Positions 1 through 7,658 of a stretch of DNA of 64,000 bases are shown here, piece after piece. Position numbers and translations under genes: made by a program. The first letter of the stretch is position 1. Each line of letters opens with the position of its first letter. The notes under the pieces are model-generated. The model was not told where the DNA came from, searched no databases, and worked only from the letters and a program-made list of their open reading frames with translations. Origin of the DNA: Hyphomicrobiales bacterium (lineage in GTDB: Bacteria > Pseudomonadota > Alphaproteobacteria > Rhizobiales > Methylopilaceae); the NCBI GenBank assembly GCA_022842205.1, contig JALHQA010000007.1, forward strand, positions 153,117-217,116. The letters run 5' to 3'.

Positions 1-340
1 CGGCGGCTCCGCATCTCCCACATAGCAGGAAAACTACGACATCCGCGTGGCCATGGGCATGGTCGCAGGCCACAAATGCGTTCCGGCTCTCGATTTTGTG
101 CGCAAGTCCTTGGCCCAGAAGGAAGTCCAGCGCCCGATAGACGGTGATCGGAGCCGGCCGGCGGGCGCCCTTTTCCGCGATATGCTCAATAAGGTCATAA
201 GCCCCGAGGGGCTGCGGGCTGGCCGCCAGGATTTCGAGCACCCGCGCCCGCATGGGCGTCAGGCGCTCGCCGCGTTCCGCACAGAGCCTTTCGGCGCGTT
301 CCAGCGCCGAGCCGTGGTCGTGATGATGAGCATGGGCCAC
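1..340 (-). CDS. zur: Zur-type zinc uptake regulator, Fur family (3' part cut by window edge)
   Basis: DNA-binding metalloregulator that represses zinc-uptake genes when zinc is bound. About 113 residues are visible. A His-rich N-terminus (HAHHHDH) is followed by the Fur-family winged helix (LTPMRARVLEIL, then ITVYRALDFLLGQGLAHKIE). After that come CDHAHGHADVVV and the CxxC of LLCGRCG, the structural zinc ligands. The YRALDFL helix and the following segment resemble Zur more than Fur or PerR. No ATG exists after the in-frame stop; the only good start is GTG at 340, without a clear Shine-Dalgarno. It lies 45 bases downstream of glk on the same strand. The C-terminal dimerisation part is outside the window, so assignment to Zur rather than another Fur paralogue is family-based. 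Confidence 0.75.
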   Translation of the reverse strand, partial: MAHAHHHDHGSALERAERLCAERGERLTPMRARVLEILAASPQPLGAYDLIEHIAEKGARRPAPITVYRALDFLLGQGLAHKIESRNAFVACDHAHGHADVVVFLLCGRCGAA

Positions 341-385
341 GGCCGATATGTAACAATGTTCAGGCGATTTGCCACCCGAGGGGCG

Positions 386-1336
386 TCAGCCGCGCGCCGC
401 GATCGCCGCGCAGCCGGTCAGCGCCGGGGTCTGCGCGGTGATGACAACGGTGGCGATGTCGGAGATCAGCCCCTCATGGGGCTTCTTCGCCGAAAAATCG
501 CGCCGGAACTTCTGCACATCCATCAGGTCGAGAACCTTGGGCAGGACGCCGCCGCCGATATAGACGCCGCCGCGGGCGACGAAGGTCAGCGCCATGTCGC
601 CGGAAAACCGCGCCAGCGCGGCGAAGAACAGGTCCATGACCTCGCGGGCGCGCGCCTCGCCCGCGCGCGCGGCATCCGAAATCGCGCGGCCGTCGCGCGG
701 TGCCAGGTCGAGGCCGTCAAGTTCGGCGATAGCGGCGTCGAGACGTTCGATGCCTTCGCCGGACACGACCTGTTCCGCCGACACGCGGCCGAACTTGCGG
801 CGCAGCACGGCAAAAACCGCCGCTTCCCGGTCGCCCTGGTCGGCGAATTCGATATGGCCGGCTTCCGTCGGCACGACGAGCCAGCGTCCGTCCGTGTAGA
901 CGAGGCCGGCGACCCCGAGCCCGGTGCCCGGGCCGAGCACGATCTTGGTTGCGTCCGGACGGGGATGGCCGGGGCCCAGCGGCTCGAGTTCGTCGATATG
1001 GGGCAGGGCTTCCGCGAGCGCGGCGAAGTCGTTCGCGACCTCGACCGTCGACAGCCCGGCCTCGCGCGCGAGATCGCCGGGACGGAAGGTCCAGCCGCTG
1101 CGGTTGGTGAGGCTGACGACATCGTCCCTGATCGGCCCCGCGATCGCGAGCACCGCGCGTTGCGGCACGAGGTTGACCGATTTGATGTAGCCGCGCATGG
1201 CATCGTGCAGCCCGGAGAAGTCCTCGTTCTTCATCACCTGGATGTAGAGCGGCGCGAGTTCGCCGGCGCGCACGAGGCCGAAGCGGCTGTTGGTGCCGCC
1301 GATATCGCCGACAAGAACAAGATCAGGAAGAACCAT
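386..1336 (-). CDS. glk: Glucokinase
   Basis: ATP-dependent phosphorylation of glucose to glucose-6-phosphate in the cytoplasm, feeding Entner-Doudoroff or glycolysis. The 316 residues match the usual length of bacterial ROK-independent Glk. The N-terminal phosphate-binding motif is VLVGDIGGTNSRFGLV. The middle has VANDFAALA and LGPGTGLGVAG, then PTEAGHIEFA and the C-terminal GGVYIGGGVLPK segment, all standard Glk signatures. The frame stays open upstream, but ATG at 1336 gives the canonical N-terminus just before DIGGTN. It is divergent from the pseudouridine synthase gene, with only about 40 bases between starts, so both promoters must lie in or around that gap. Confidence 0.95.
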   Translation of the reverse strand: MVLPDLVLVGDIGGTNSRFGLVRAGELAPLYIQVMKNEDFSGLHDAMRGYIKSVNLVPQRAVLAIAGPIRDDVVSLTNRSGWTFRPGDLAREAGLSTVEVANDFAALAEALPHIDELEPLGPGHPRPDATKIVLGPGTGLGVAGLVYTDGRWLVVPTEAGHIEFADQGDREAAVFAVLRRKFGRVSAEQVVSGEGIERLDAAIAELDGLDLAPRDGRAISDAARAGEARAREVMDLFFAALARFSGDMALTFVARGGVYIGGGVLPKVLDLMDVQKFRRDFSAKKPHEGLISDIATVVITAQTPALTGCAAIAARG

Positions 1337-1378
1337 GGGTCTGCTTAGCACAACGCCCCAACCCGCCGAAGAGATGCA

Positions 1379-2110
1379 ATGGCTGGCGGCATGACCGACG
1401 CGGACGTACAGGCGCGCGTTCTCTATCGCGATGCCCTGATGCTGGTGCTCGACAAGCCGGCCGGAATCGCGGTGCATGCCGGCGGCGCGGTGCGCGGAAG
1501 AACGCTCGACCAGTATTTCGATGCGCTGCGCTACGGCCTGCCGCGGCGGCCCGAACTCGCGCACCGGCTCGACCGCGAGACATCCGGCTGTCTCGTGCTC
1601 GGGCGCCATGCGCGTTCGATCGCCGATCTCAACCTGATGTTCCGCGAGGGCGCGGTCGGGAAAATCTATCTGGCGGTCGTGGCCGGCGCGCCGCCAGACG
1701 ACGAAGGGCGGATCGAGCTGAAGATCGGCCCTAAGGACAAGGAGCGCGGCTGGCACCAGAAGGTCGACGAGGAGAAGGGGCTGCCGGCGCTGACGACCTA
1801 CCGGGTGCTGGGGCGGGCGAAGGACCACGCGCTGGTCGAACTCAACCTGCACACCGGCCGCACCCATCAGCTCCGCGTCCACATGGCGGGCATCGGCTGC
1901 CCGATCCTCGGCGACCGTATTTACGGCGGCCCGGCTTCGACAGGCGGCCCGATGCTGCATCTGCATTCCTGGCGCGTGACGGTGCCGCTCTACAAAAAGC
2001 GCCCGCCGGTCGAAGTCGAGGCGCCGTTGCCGCCGCACATTCTCGAAACGCTCGGAAATCTCGGGCTCGGGCTCGGCGATTTGGCAAGCTCGCGCGTTAA
2101 GGCACGTTGA
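1379..2110 (+). CDS. RluA-family RNA pseudouridine synthase without S4 domain
   Basis: Isomerises uridine to pseudouridine in rRNA or tRNA. The catalytic motif HRLDRETSG places the nucleophilic aspartate at about residue 65. TGRTHQLRVHMA and GDRIYGG further on are also typical of the RluA family. At 243 residues with catalysis starting near the N-terminus, there is no S4 RNA-binding domain, so it is closest to the short RluA/TruC group. The exact target (23S position 746, tRNA position 32 or 65) cannot be read from sequence. The ATG at 1379 follows GAAGAG at good spacing; ATG at 1391 is an alternative. It is followed 22 bases later by the lipid kinase gene on the same strand. Confidence 0.9.
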   Translation: MAGGMTDADVQARVLYRDALMLVLDKPAGIAVHAGGAVRGRTLDQYFDALRYGLPRRPELAHRLDRETSGCLVLGRHARSIADLNLMFREGAVGKIYLAVVAGAPPDDEGRIELKIGPKDKERGWHQKVDEEKGLPALTTYRVLGRAKDHALVELNLHTGRTHQLRVHMAGIGCPILGDRIYGGPASTGGPMLHLHSWRVTVPLYKKRPPVEVEAPLPPHILETLGNLGLGLGDLASSRVKAR

Positions 2111-2132
2111 CCCTTTCGGAAAGCTCTTCACG

Positions 2133-3035
2133 ATGCGCGTTGTTGTCCTCCTGAATGCCCGCGCCGGAACGCTCAACACCGGCGCGGTGCAAAATCCCCG
2201 CGACATCGTCGCGGCCGCGTTCCGCGAGGCCGGTCACCAGGCGGAGGTCCATCTCGTCGAGCCGGACGAGATGGACTCACGCCTGGAAGAGGCGGCGGCG
2301 TCCGATGCGGAGGCCATCGTGGTCGGCGGCGGCGACGGCACGTTCAGCCACGCGCTGTCGAAGCTCGCGGACAGCGGCAAGGCCCTCGGCCTCATTCCGC
2401 TCGGAACGGTGAATCTGATGGGCCGCGACATGTATGCACAGGCCGGCAATGTGCAGGCGGGCGATCTGGCGGCGACGGCGGCGGCGCTGGCGCAGGGAGA
2501 GGTCAGGAAAATCGATCTCGCCACGATCAATGGCCGCCCGTTCCACACGCTGTGCGGCCTCGGCTATTTCGCGCGCGTCGCCAGGGAACGCGAGGAAACG
2601 CGCTATGATTTTCCGGGCGGACGCGCGGTCAGCGTCGCCGTCTCGATCTGGAAGTCCGTGACCAAGGCCGGCCGCACGCGGCTTACCATCCGGGCCGGCG
2701 ACCGCACGATCTCGACGCGCGCCTATGCCGTGCTCGTCACCTCGAACCGGATCGGCGAGGACTGGCGGCGCCAGCGCCTCGATGAAGGCGTGCTCGAACT
2801 CCACCTGATGCGCGCCGCGCATTTTGCCGGCCGCGCCAAAGCGGGGTTCGAACTTCTGTCCGGACGCTGGCGCGAGGGGGAGGCCATAGAGAGCATGGCC
2901 GCCGACACGATCGAAATCGCATCGAGCCGTCCGCGCCTCTGGGTCGCGGTCGACGGCGAGCTTCGCCGCGAGGAGATGCCGCTGCGCTTTGCCGTCGAAC
3001 GGGCGAAAGTGCCCGTGCTCCTGCCGCGCGCGTAA
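2133..3035 (+). CDS. Diacylglycerol kinase-family lipid kinase (YegS/DagK-like)
   Basis: Predicted to phosphorylate a lipid alcohol such as diacylglycerol or a sphingoid base at the inner membrane surface, using ATP. The N-terminal catalytic domain carries the nucleotide-binding motif VVGGGDGTFSHAL (about residues 63-75) and IPLGTVNLMGRD, the family's GTxN segment. The C-terminal beta-sandwich domain contains the ADTIEI and WVAVDGE strands. The length of 300 matches the family. The true lipid substrate is unknown, as for most homologues. It is probably cotranscribed with the pseudouridine synthase upstream. Its TAA stop abuts the TAA stop of the convergent sensor gene with no base between them. 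Confidence 0.88.
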   Translation: MRVVVLLNARAGTLNTGAVQNPRDIVAAAFREAGHQAEVHLVEPDEMDSRLEEAAASDAEAIVVGGGDGTFSHALSKLADSGKALGLIPLGTVNLMGRDMYAQAGNVQAGDLAATAAALAQGEVRKIDLATINGRPFHTLCGLGYFARVAREREETRYDFPGGRAVSVAVSIWKSVTKAGRTRLTIRAGDRTISTRAYAVLVTSNRIGEDWRRQRLDEGVLELHLMRAAHFAGRAKAGFELLSGRWREGEAIESMAADTIEIASSRPRLWVAVDGELRREEMPLRFAVERAKVPVLLPRA

Positions 3036-4727
3036 TTACGCGCCAAGCTCCACCCGGCCGGGATGGGCGGTGGCGGCGCCCTGCAGCGGGATGGCGATCA
3101 GCGCGACGTCGTCGGACGGATAGGCGAGCGAGGCTCCTATCTGGCTGCGATAGGCGTGGACCAGGCGCGCGGCCAGCCCGGTCGCCGGCTGGGCATCGGC
3201 GATGCTGCGGCTTTCGATCTCGATGTCGAGCACCCCGGGCTCGCTGCGGCGGGCCAGAATGGTGATCGGGTGGTCGGCGGCATCGGCGCGCTCGAGCACC
3301 GGGGTGATCAGTTCCGAAACGAGAAGCCCGAGCGGCACCGCCTGATCGAGGTCGAGCCAGATCGGTTCTTCCGGCCCTTCCACCTTGATGGGCGGTGCCC
3401 CCATGCCGAAGCTCTGGCGGAGCTGGCTGACGATGTCGCGCATGAGATCGATGGTCGAGACATGGCCGATCTCGCCCGTCGCGTAGCTTGCCTTGTAGGC
3501 CGCCGCCATCGCCAGCACCCTGTCTTCCGGCACGCGCAGCAGCATGCGCAGCCGCTGCGGCAGTTCGCGCCGCTGCAGCGCCAGCAGGCTTGCGATCATC
3601 TGGAAATTGTTCTTCACGCGATGATGCAGTTCGCGCAGGAGCGCGTTCTTGCCGGCCAGCGCTTCCTCCAGCGCCGTCGAGCGCTCCTGTACATGCTGCG
3701 CCATGTCGTTGATGGCGGCGCCAAGATCGGACAGTTCGGCCGGAGCGGCTTCCAGCATGGCGATGCGCGGAGCATAATCGCCACGCGCATAGGATGCGGA
3801 GACCTGACGGAAACGGGCGATCCAGCGCAGGACGAGCCGGTCGATGCCGGCAAAGATCGCGAGAATGCCGAGCAGCAGCATCAGCAGCGGCGCGCCCAAA
3901 GCGAGAAGAAACCGCATCCAGTCGGTGGCCTGGATCGCCGACATCGGCGTTGCAAGGACGACGCTCGACAGCGTGCCGCGCACCGGCGCGACCGCGTAGA
4001 GAAAAGGAAGACCGGCGCGCGTCGGCAGTGCCAGGCCGACCCCCGGTTCGTCCACCGCCCTCGTCGGCAGCACTTCGGCGGGACGCCAGTCCTGGCCTTC
4101 GCGGCCGCCGATGAACTCCGAAACAACGACGCCGCCGGAGCGGATCAGCGCAAGCGCGCCGATTTCCTTGCTGTCAGGGTCGTTCGGCAGAAAGATCGCG
4201 TCGAATACATCGCGCCGCAAAAGCAGGCCGATGGCGCGCCGTTCGGTCGGCGTGTCGAACGCCCGCGAGATAAGAACGATGTCGTCGGTGCGTGGAATCT
4301 GCTCGGGAAGGAACACCGTGTCGCCGACATCCTCGGTATTGCGGATGGCGCGCAGAAGCGCCGAGCGGCTTTCGGTAGAGACATCGGTGTTTCCATAGGA
4401 ACACAGAACGCCGCCATCCGGCCCCGAGACGATGATGCCGGTATATTCGGGACGAAGCTGCAGCGTCGACCGCAGGTGATCCGTGCAGTTCGGGCCGGCC
4501 GAGGCGACCTCGGGATTGGCGCCAAGCGTATCGGCGACGCCCTCGGCGATACCGAGCGTCAGGCCGGCGCGCATGGCGATCAGTTCCGCGCGCTGGACGA
4601 GCGCGAATTCCCGCTGGGTCGTTTCGGCGTCGCGCCCCTTGATCGTCGCGCCGATGGCAAGCGCCGCCGCGGGCAGGTTCGCCAGAACCAGCAGAAGCGC
4701 GAGGCGGCTTCTCAGACTGCTCCGCAC
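3036..4727 (-). CDS. General-stress-response sensor, HisKA_2-type histidine kinase with degenerate ATP-binding domain
   Basis: Membrane sensor in the stress operon, likely acting on PhyR. A transmembrane helix at about residues 8-27 is followed by a periplasmic domain of roughly 240 residues and a second helix at about 277-300. A HAMP-like segment and a HisKA_2 dimerisation domain follow, with the phosphoacceptor in ELHHRVKNNFQ (His369). The catalytic domain is abnormal. The N-box region reads SELITPVLER, where active relatives have NELVTNALKH, and no DxGxG motif follows (IESRSIADAQ). Only GLAARLV survives. It may therefore be a phosphatase or a partner for another kinase; PhyR phosphatases of this kind are known in some alphaproteobacteria. 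GTG at 4727 has GAGGAA upstream and is 22 bases from ecfG. Confidence 0.85.
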   Translation of the reverse strand: MRSSLRSRLALLLVLANLPAAALAIGATIKGRDAETTQREFALVQRAELIAMRAGLTLGIAEGVADTLGANPEVASAGPNCTDHLRSTLQLRPEYTGIIVSGPDGGVLCSYGNTDVSTESRSALLRAIRNTEDVGDTVFLPEQIPRTDDIVLISRAFDTPTERRAIGLLLRRDVFDAIFLPNDPDSKEIGALALIRSGGVVVSEFIGGREGQDWRPAEVLPTRAVDEPGVGLALPTRAGLPFLYAVAPVRGTLSSVVLATPMSAIQATDWMRFLLALGAPLLMLLLGILAIFAGIDRLVLRWIARFRQVSASYARGDYAPRIAMLEAAPAELSDLGAAINDMAQHVQERSTALEEALAGKNALLRELHHRVKNNFQMIASLLALQRRELPQRLRMLLRVPEDRVLAMAAAYKASYATGEIGHVSTIDLMRDIVSQLRQSFGMGAPPIKVEGPEEPIWLDLDQAVPLGLLVSELITPVLERADAADHPITILARRSEPGVLDIEIESRSIADAQPATGLAARLVHAYRSQIGASLAYPSDDVALIAIPLQGAATAHPGRVELGA

Positions 4728-4749
4728 GGTTCCTCTTCAGGTGCCGGAA

Positions 4750-5319
4750 TCAGCGCGAGGCTCCCCCGGTCGTTATCATTGCCGCCTGCAGGTCGGCGTC
4801 CGGCCCGAACTCGGACGATGTCTGTACGGAAAGGTTCCGCGTCAGCGCGCTGCGCGCGCGATTGACCCGGCTCTTGATGGTACCGACCGCCACGCCGCAG
4901 ATATCGGCCGCCTCCTCATAGGAAAAACCCGACGCGCCGACAAGGATGAGGGCTTCGCGCTGATCGGACGGGAGCTTGGAGAGCGCGGCGCGGAAGTCCT
5001 GCAGGTCCATATGACCCGCCTGCGACGGGTGCACCACAAGGCGCGCGGAGAACATGCCGTCGGCGTCCTGCACCTCGCGGCGTCTTTTGCGGTGTTCGGA
5101 GTAATAGACATTGCGCAGGATGGTGAACATCCAGGCGCGCATATTGGTGCCCTCGGTGAACGAGCCGAGATTGGACCACGCCTTGACGAGCGCCTCCTGA
5201 ACGAGGTCGTCGGCCTTGTCCATCTGACCGCAGAGCGACACCGCGAAAGCACGCAAGGACGGAATCTGCTCCAGCAGTTCTTCCTTGACCGACTTGCTGG
5301 CTTCGGAGCGTGACGTCAT
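4750..5319 (-). CDS. ecfG: ECF sigma factor EcfG (general stress response)
   Basis: Sigma factor that directs RNA polymerase to GGAAC-N16/17-CGTT promoters during stress. Region 2 spans about residues 20-85 (KADDLVQEALVKAWSNLGSF, then AWMFTILRNVYYSEHRKRR). Region 4 spans about 100-165 (LPSDQREALILVGASGFSYE, then AVGTIKSRVNRARSAL). The length of 189 fits the EcfG group. Its ATG overlaps the nepR stop (ATGA), implying coupled translation and a fixed ratio of sigma to anti-sigma. Transcription should come from the promoter at 5615-5641, making the gene autoregulated. Confidence 0.95.
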   Translation of the reverse strand: MTSRSEASKSVKEELLEQIPSLRAFAVSLCGQMDKADDLVQEALVKAWSNLGSFTEGTNMRAWMFTILRNVYYSEHRKRRREVQDADGMFSARLVVHPSQAGHMDLQDFRAALSKLPSDQREALILVGASGFSYEEAADICGVAVGTIKSRVNRARSALTRNLSVQTSSEFGPDADLQAAMITTGGASR

Positions 5320-5561
5320 TTACCGCCGCCTTCCGCTTCCGGCTTGTCTTCCTTGCTTTCAAGCTGCTTGAGCAGATCGAGAAAGCGGTCCGGCACATCC
5401 TGGCCGAGAATGTCGTCGTAGGAGGCCTTGAGATGGCGGCCGATATGCGCCTGCAGCTCGGAATCGATTTCCGGACTGCCGCCCCGCCCCTGACTGTGGT
5501 CTTGCACCGACTGATCCTTACCTGTGTGCTGCGGCGGCTTGCCTGGCCGTTCCTGCATCAT
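5316..5561 (-). CDS. nepR: Anti-sigma factor NepR
   Basis: Small protein that holds EcfG inactive and is sequestered by phosphorylated PhyR (partner switch). Of 81 residues, the conserved core is IGRHLKASYDDILGQDVPDR and the following FLDLLKQLE, the two-helix NepR signature. The N- and C-terminal tails are polar, as is usual. The gene begins with tandem ATGs at 5561 and 5558 after GGGGGA; either could be used. It is the first gene of the nepR-ecfG-sensor operon and lies divergent from phyR, the standard alphaproteobacterial arrangement. Confidence 0.95.
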   Translation of the reverse strand: MMQERPGKPPQHTGKDQSVQDHSQGRGGSPEIDSELQAHIGRHLKASYDDILGQDVPDRFLDLLKQLESKEDKPEAEGGGK

Positions 5562-5614
5562 GCGTCCCCCTTTCGCGCCCCTCGATACTTTTTCCGGCGC
5601 GCGCCCAACGGGTC

Positions 5615-5641
5615 AAAACGCGTGCTCTGTCAGATTGTTCC
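5615..5641 (-). promoter_or_regulatory. EcfG-type promoter of nepR-ecfG
   Basis: Read on the minus strand: GGAAC (5641-5637), 16 bases, CGTTTT (5620-5615). This matches the EcfG consensus GGAAC-N16/17-CGTT exactly. The predicted transcript start lies about 45 bases before the nepR ATG. It implies positive autoregulation of the sigma factor operon. Confidence 0.85.
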
Positions 5642-5651
5642 AAATTTGCCT

Positions 5652-5676
5652 GAAACTTTTCCGCTCGCACGACGTT
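5652..5676 (+). promoter_or_regulatory. Near-consensus EcfG-type promoter of phyR
   Basis: Plus strand: GAAAC (5652-5656), 16 bases, CGTT (5673-5676), about 50 bases before the phyR ATG. One mismatch in the -35 element relative to GGAAC. It sits back-to-back with the nepR promoter, so both arms of the switch may be EcfG-dependent, the phyR arm more weakly. Confidence 0.55.
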
Positions 5677-5726
5677 CTCCAGCTTGTTACCGTCGTTCCA
5701 GGCGACGAAGAGGGGACCTGTTATTC

Positions 5727-6530
5727 ATGCAAATCGCGCCCATTATCGCGGCACAGTTGCCGTTTCTGCGCCGCTACGCCCGCGCCCTGACCGGCAGCCA
5801 GCACTCCGGCGACACCTATGTCGCCGCGGCGCTGGAAACGCTGGTGGCCGATCCCAGCCTTTTTCCGACCGACATTGAGCCGCGCCTCGCCGTCTATGAA
5901 GTGTTCACCCGCATATGGTCGTCCATCCGGGTCAATCTGGAAGGCGCCGGAAGCGCCGCGGACACCGCGGCGACGCGGACGCTCGACGCGCTCCCGCCAC
6001 GGTCGCGACAGGTATTTCTGCTCGTTTCGGTTGAGGGTTTCTCCACAGCGGATACCGCCCGCATCCTCGGCATCACCGAGGACGAGGTGACGGCGGCGAT
6101 CGACGACACCGGCCGGGAGCTTGCGAGCCTCGTGGCGACCGATGTTCTCATCATCGAGGACGAGCCGATCATCGCCATGGATCTCGAGGCGCTGGTCGAG
6201 AGCCTCGGCCATCGGGTGTGCGGCGTCGCCCGCACCCAGAAAGAAGCGGTGGCGCTGGCGGCGAAGACCCAGCCGGGCCTGGTGCTCGCCGACATCCAGC
6301 TCGCCGACGGCTCCTCGGGCCTTGATGCCGTGAACGACATCCTGACCGAGTTCGATGTGCCGGTGATCTTCATCACCGCCTATCCCGAGCGGCTTCTGAC
6401 CGGGGAGCGCCCCGAGCCGGTGTTCCTGATCTCGAAGCCGTTCCAGACGCAGACGGTGAAGGCGATCGTCAGCCAGGCGCTGTTCTTCGGCACCCGCGCC
6501 CGCAAGCGCCCGGCGGCCGCGGCCGTCTGA
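5727..6530 (+). CDS. phyR: Stress response regulator PhyR (sigma-like domain plus receiver)
   Basis: Anti-anti-sigma factor: when phosphorylated, its sigma-like domain binds NepR and frees EcfG. Residues 1-135 resemble EcfG regions 2 and 4 (FLRRYARALTGS, then LPPRSRQVFLLVSVEGFS) but lack DNA-binding capacity in this family. Residues 138-260 are a receiver domain with acidic pocket IIEDEP, phosphoacceptor Asp189 in VLADIQLADG, the ITAYPE loop and conserved Lys in SKPFQ. The 267-residue length matches PhyR. The frame is open further upstream, but ATG at 5727 gives the family N-terminus and the right position after the promoter. A strong terminator follows. Confidence 0.95.
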   Translation: MQIAPIIAAQLPFLRRYARALTGSQHSGDTYVAAALETLVADPSLFPTDIEPRLAVYEVFTRIWSSIRVNLEGAGSAADTAATRTLDALPPRSRQVFLLVSVEGFSTADTARILGITEDEVTAAIDDTGRELASLVATDVLIIEDEPIIAMDLEALVESLGHRVCGVARTQKEAVALAAKTQPGLVLADIQLADGSSGLDAVNDILTEFDVPVIFITAYPERLLTGERPEPVFLISKPFQTQTVKAIVSQALFFGTRARKRPAAAAV

Positions 6531-6560
6531 TCGTCTCTCTGCTTCCTTCACACCAATAAA

Positions 6561-6586
6561 AAACGCCGGGCTTCCGCCCGGCGTTT
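6561..6586. terminator. Bidirectional rho-independent terminator
   Basis: Perfect 11-base stem AAACGCCGGGC / GCCCGGCGTTT with a TTCC loop. A-rich sequence lies on the left and T-rich sequence on the right, so it can stop both phyR (ends 6530) and the convergent PRC-barrel gene (ends 6607). Confidence 0.9.
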
Positions 6587-6606
6587 CCTTGTGTGCGTCA
6601 GGACTG

Positions 6607-7449
6607 TTACGGCGCGGCCGGAGCCGTGGGAGCCGGGGCCGTGGGGGCCGGGGCCGCCGGAGGCGCCATCTCGCCGCCGGGAACAGTCGAGCTTTCAGCG
6701 CCCGGGTTGGCAGCCGCGCCACCCGATGTGCTCAGCGCGATCTGCGGCTCGGCAGGCGTGCCGGAGATCGTGAGCTTCTCGAACGCAACTTCCTCGACCT
6801 TGTTGCCAAGACCCAGCGAACCGCGATCGATCAGGACGGCCGCGGCCTTGTTGCCCTCGAAGCGGATATCGGAAACCGAGGCCTTGTCCTCTTCCGCGCC
6901 GACGCTCGCGCCGACGAGGTTGGACGCCGGCCACAGTTCGGCGCCGGAGGCCGCGGGCGCCGGTGCCGGCGCGGCGCTGCCGTCAGCCGGTGCGGCACCG
7001 GTCGAGGCGCGGCCGGTCTCCGCTTCGGGATACTCATATTGCGGCAGGCCCTCGAGCGCCGCCGTGTTGAGCTGGCCGATCATCAGCTTGCCGTCGGTGA
7101 CCTGCGGCAGCTCGGACACATCGTATGTACGATACGTCTTGCCGATGCCGACGAGGCCGCCGTGCGAGATGACGAGCGACTTCAGAGCGCCGCTCGAATC
7201 GATGAGGATATCGGCGACGGCGCCGACCGATTCGTCGCCCTCGCCGACGACATCGGCGCCCTTGATGTTGCTGAACAGGTTCGGATCGGTTTTGGCTTCG
7301 GCGGTCGCGGCCGGAGCGGCCATGCCGGGCGAGGCCGGAGCGGTCGCGGCCGGCGGCGCGGCGCTGTCCGCGGGAGGCGATGTCTGTGCGGACGCGAAGG
7401 TCGTAAGGGCCGCAAGCGCGGCACCGGAAAGGAGCAGCCGTTTCAGCAT
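6607..7449 (-). CDS. Secreted protein with two PRC-barrel-like domains
   Basis: Predicted periplasmic or envelope protein of 280 residues. An N-terminal signal peptide (MLKRLLLSGAALAALTTFASA) precedes an Ala/Pro-rich linker. The first PRC-barrel domain follows (LFSNIKGADVVGEGDESVG through the GIGKTYRTYDVSELP region), and a second, weaker one begins near ELWPASNLVGASVG. The tail is again Ala/Pro-rich. PRC-barrel proteins of this kind are common in alphaproteobacteria and often stress-induced; no biochemical role is established. ATG at 7449 is preceded by GGAGGT at 8 bases, so an upstream in-frame ATG is rejected. A weak EcfG-like promoter lies upstream (7518-7542). Confidence 0.82.
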   Translation of the reverse strand: MLKRLLLSGAALAALTTFASAQTSPPADSAAPPAATAPASPGMAAPAATAEAKTDPNLFSNIKGADVVGEGDESVGAVADILIDSSGALKSLVISHGGLVGIGKTYRTYDVSELPQVTDGKLMIGQLNTAALEGLPQYEYPEAETGRASTGAAPADGSAAPAPAPAASGAELWPASNLVGASVGAEEDKASVSDIRFEGNKAAAVLIDRGSLGLGNKVEEVAFEKLTISGTPAEPQIALSTSGGAAANPGAESSTVPGGEMAPPAAPAPTAPAPTAPAAP

Positions 7450-7517
7450 GAAAATTACCTCCAGAAAGGTGTTCGGGGGCACGCCGCGGGACGCGAGTCA
7501 TGCCTTCCTGCGGGGTC

Positions 7518-7542
7518 AACGCGAAGCCGCGGCGAAAGTTCG
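7518..7542 (-). promoter_or_regulatory. Possible EcfG-type promoter of the PRC-barrel gene
   Basis: Minus strand: CGAAC (7542-7538), 16 bases, CGTT (7521-7518). The -35 has one mismatch at its first base and the spacing is ideal. The predicted start would give a leader of about 60 bases before ATG 7449. Weaker support than the two perfect sites elsewhere in the window. Confidence 0.35.
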
Positions 7543-7658
7543 CCGGATTTTTACCGCAACCGGTGTGGAACCATGACGCGTGCGGGAATTTCGCGTACGC
7601 ATTTGACGGCGCACGGGCCGCCGCCTTAAGCCTCCCCGTGAAGTGGAGAGTTCAGCAA

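Noticed and set aside
47..1348. Long open frame on the plus strand opposite zur and glk
   Set aside because: It is the antisense shadow of two recognisable genes; the translation is Arg/Ala/Gly-rich with no domain.
3063..4865. 600-codon plus-strand frame opposite the sensor kinase
   Set aside because: Shadow produced by high third-position GC of the real minus-strand gene; no motifs or ribosome site.
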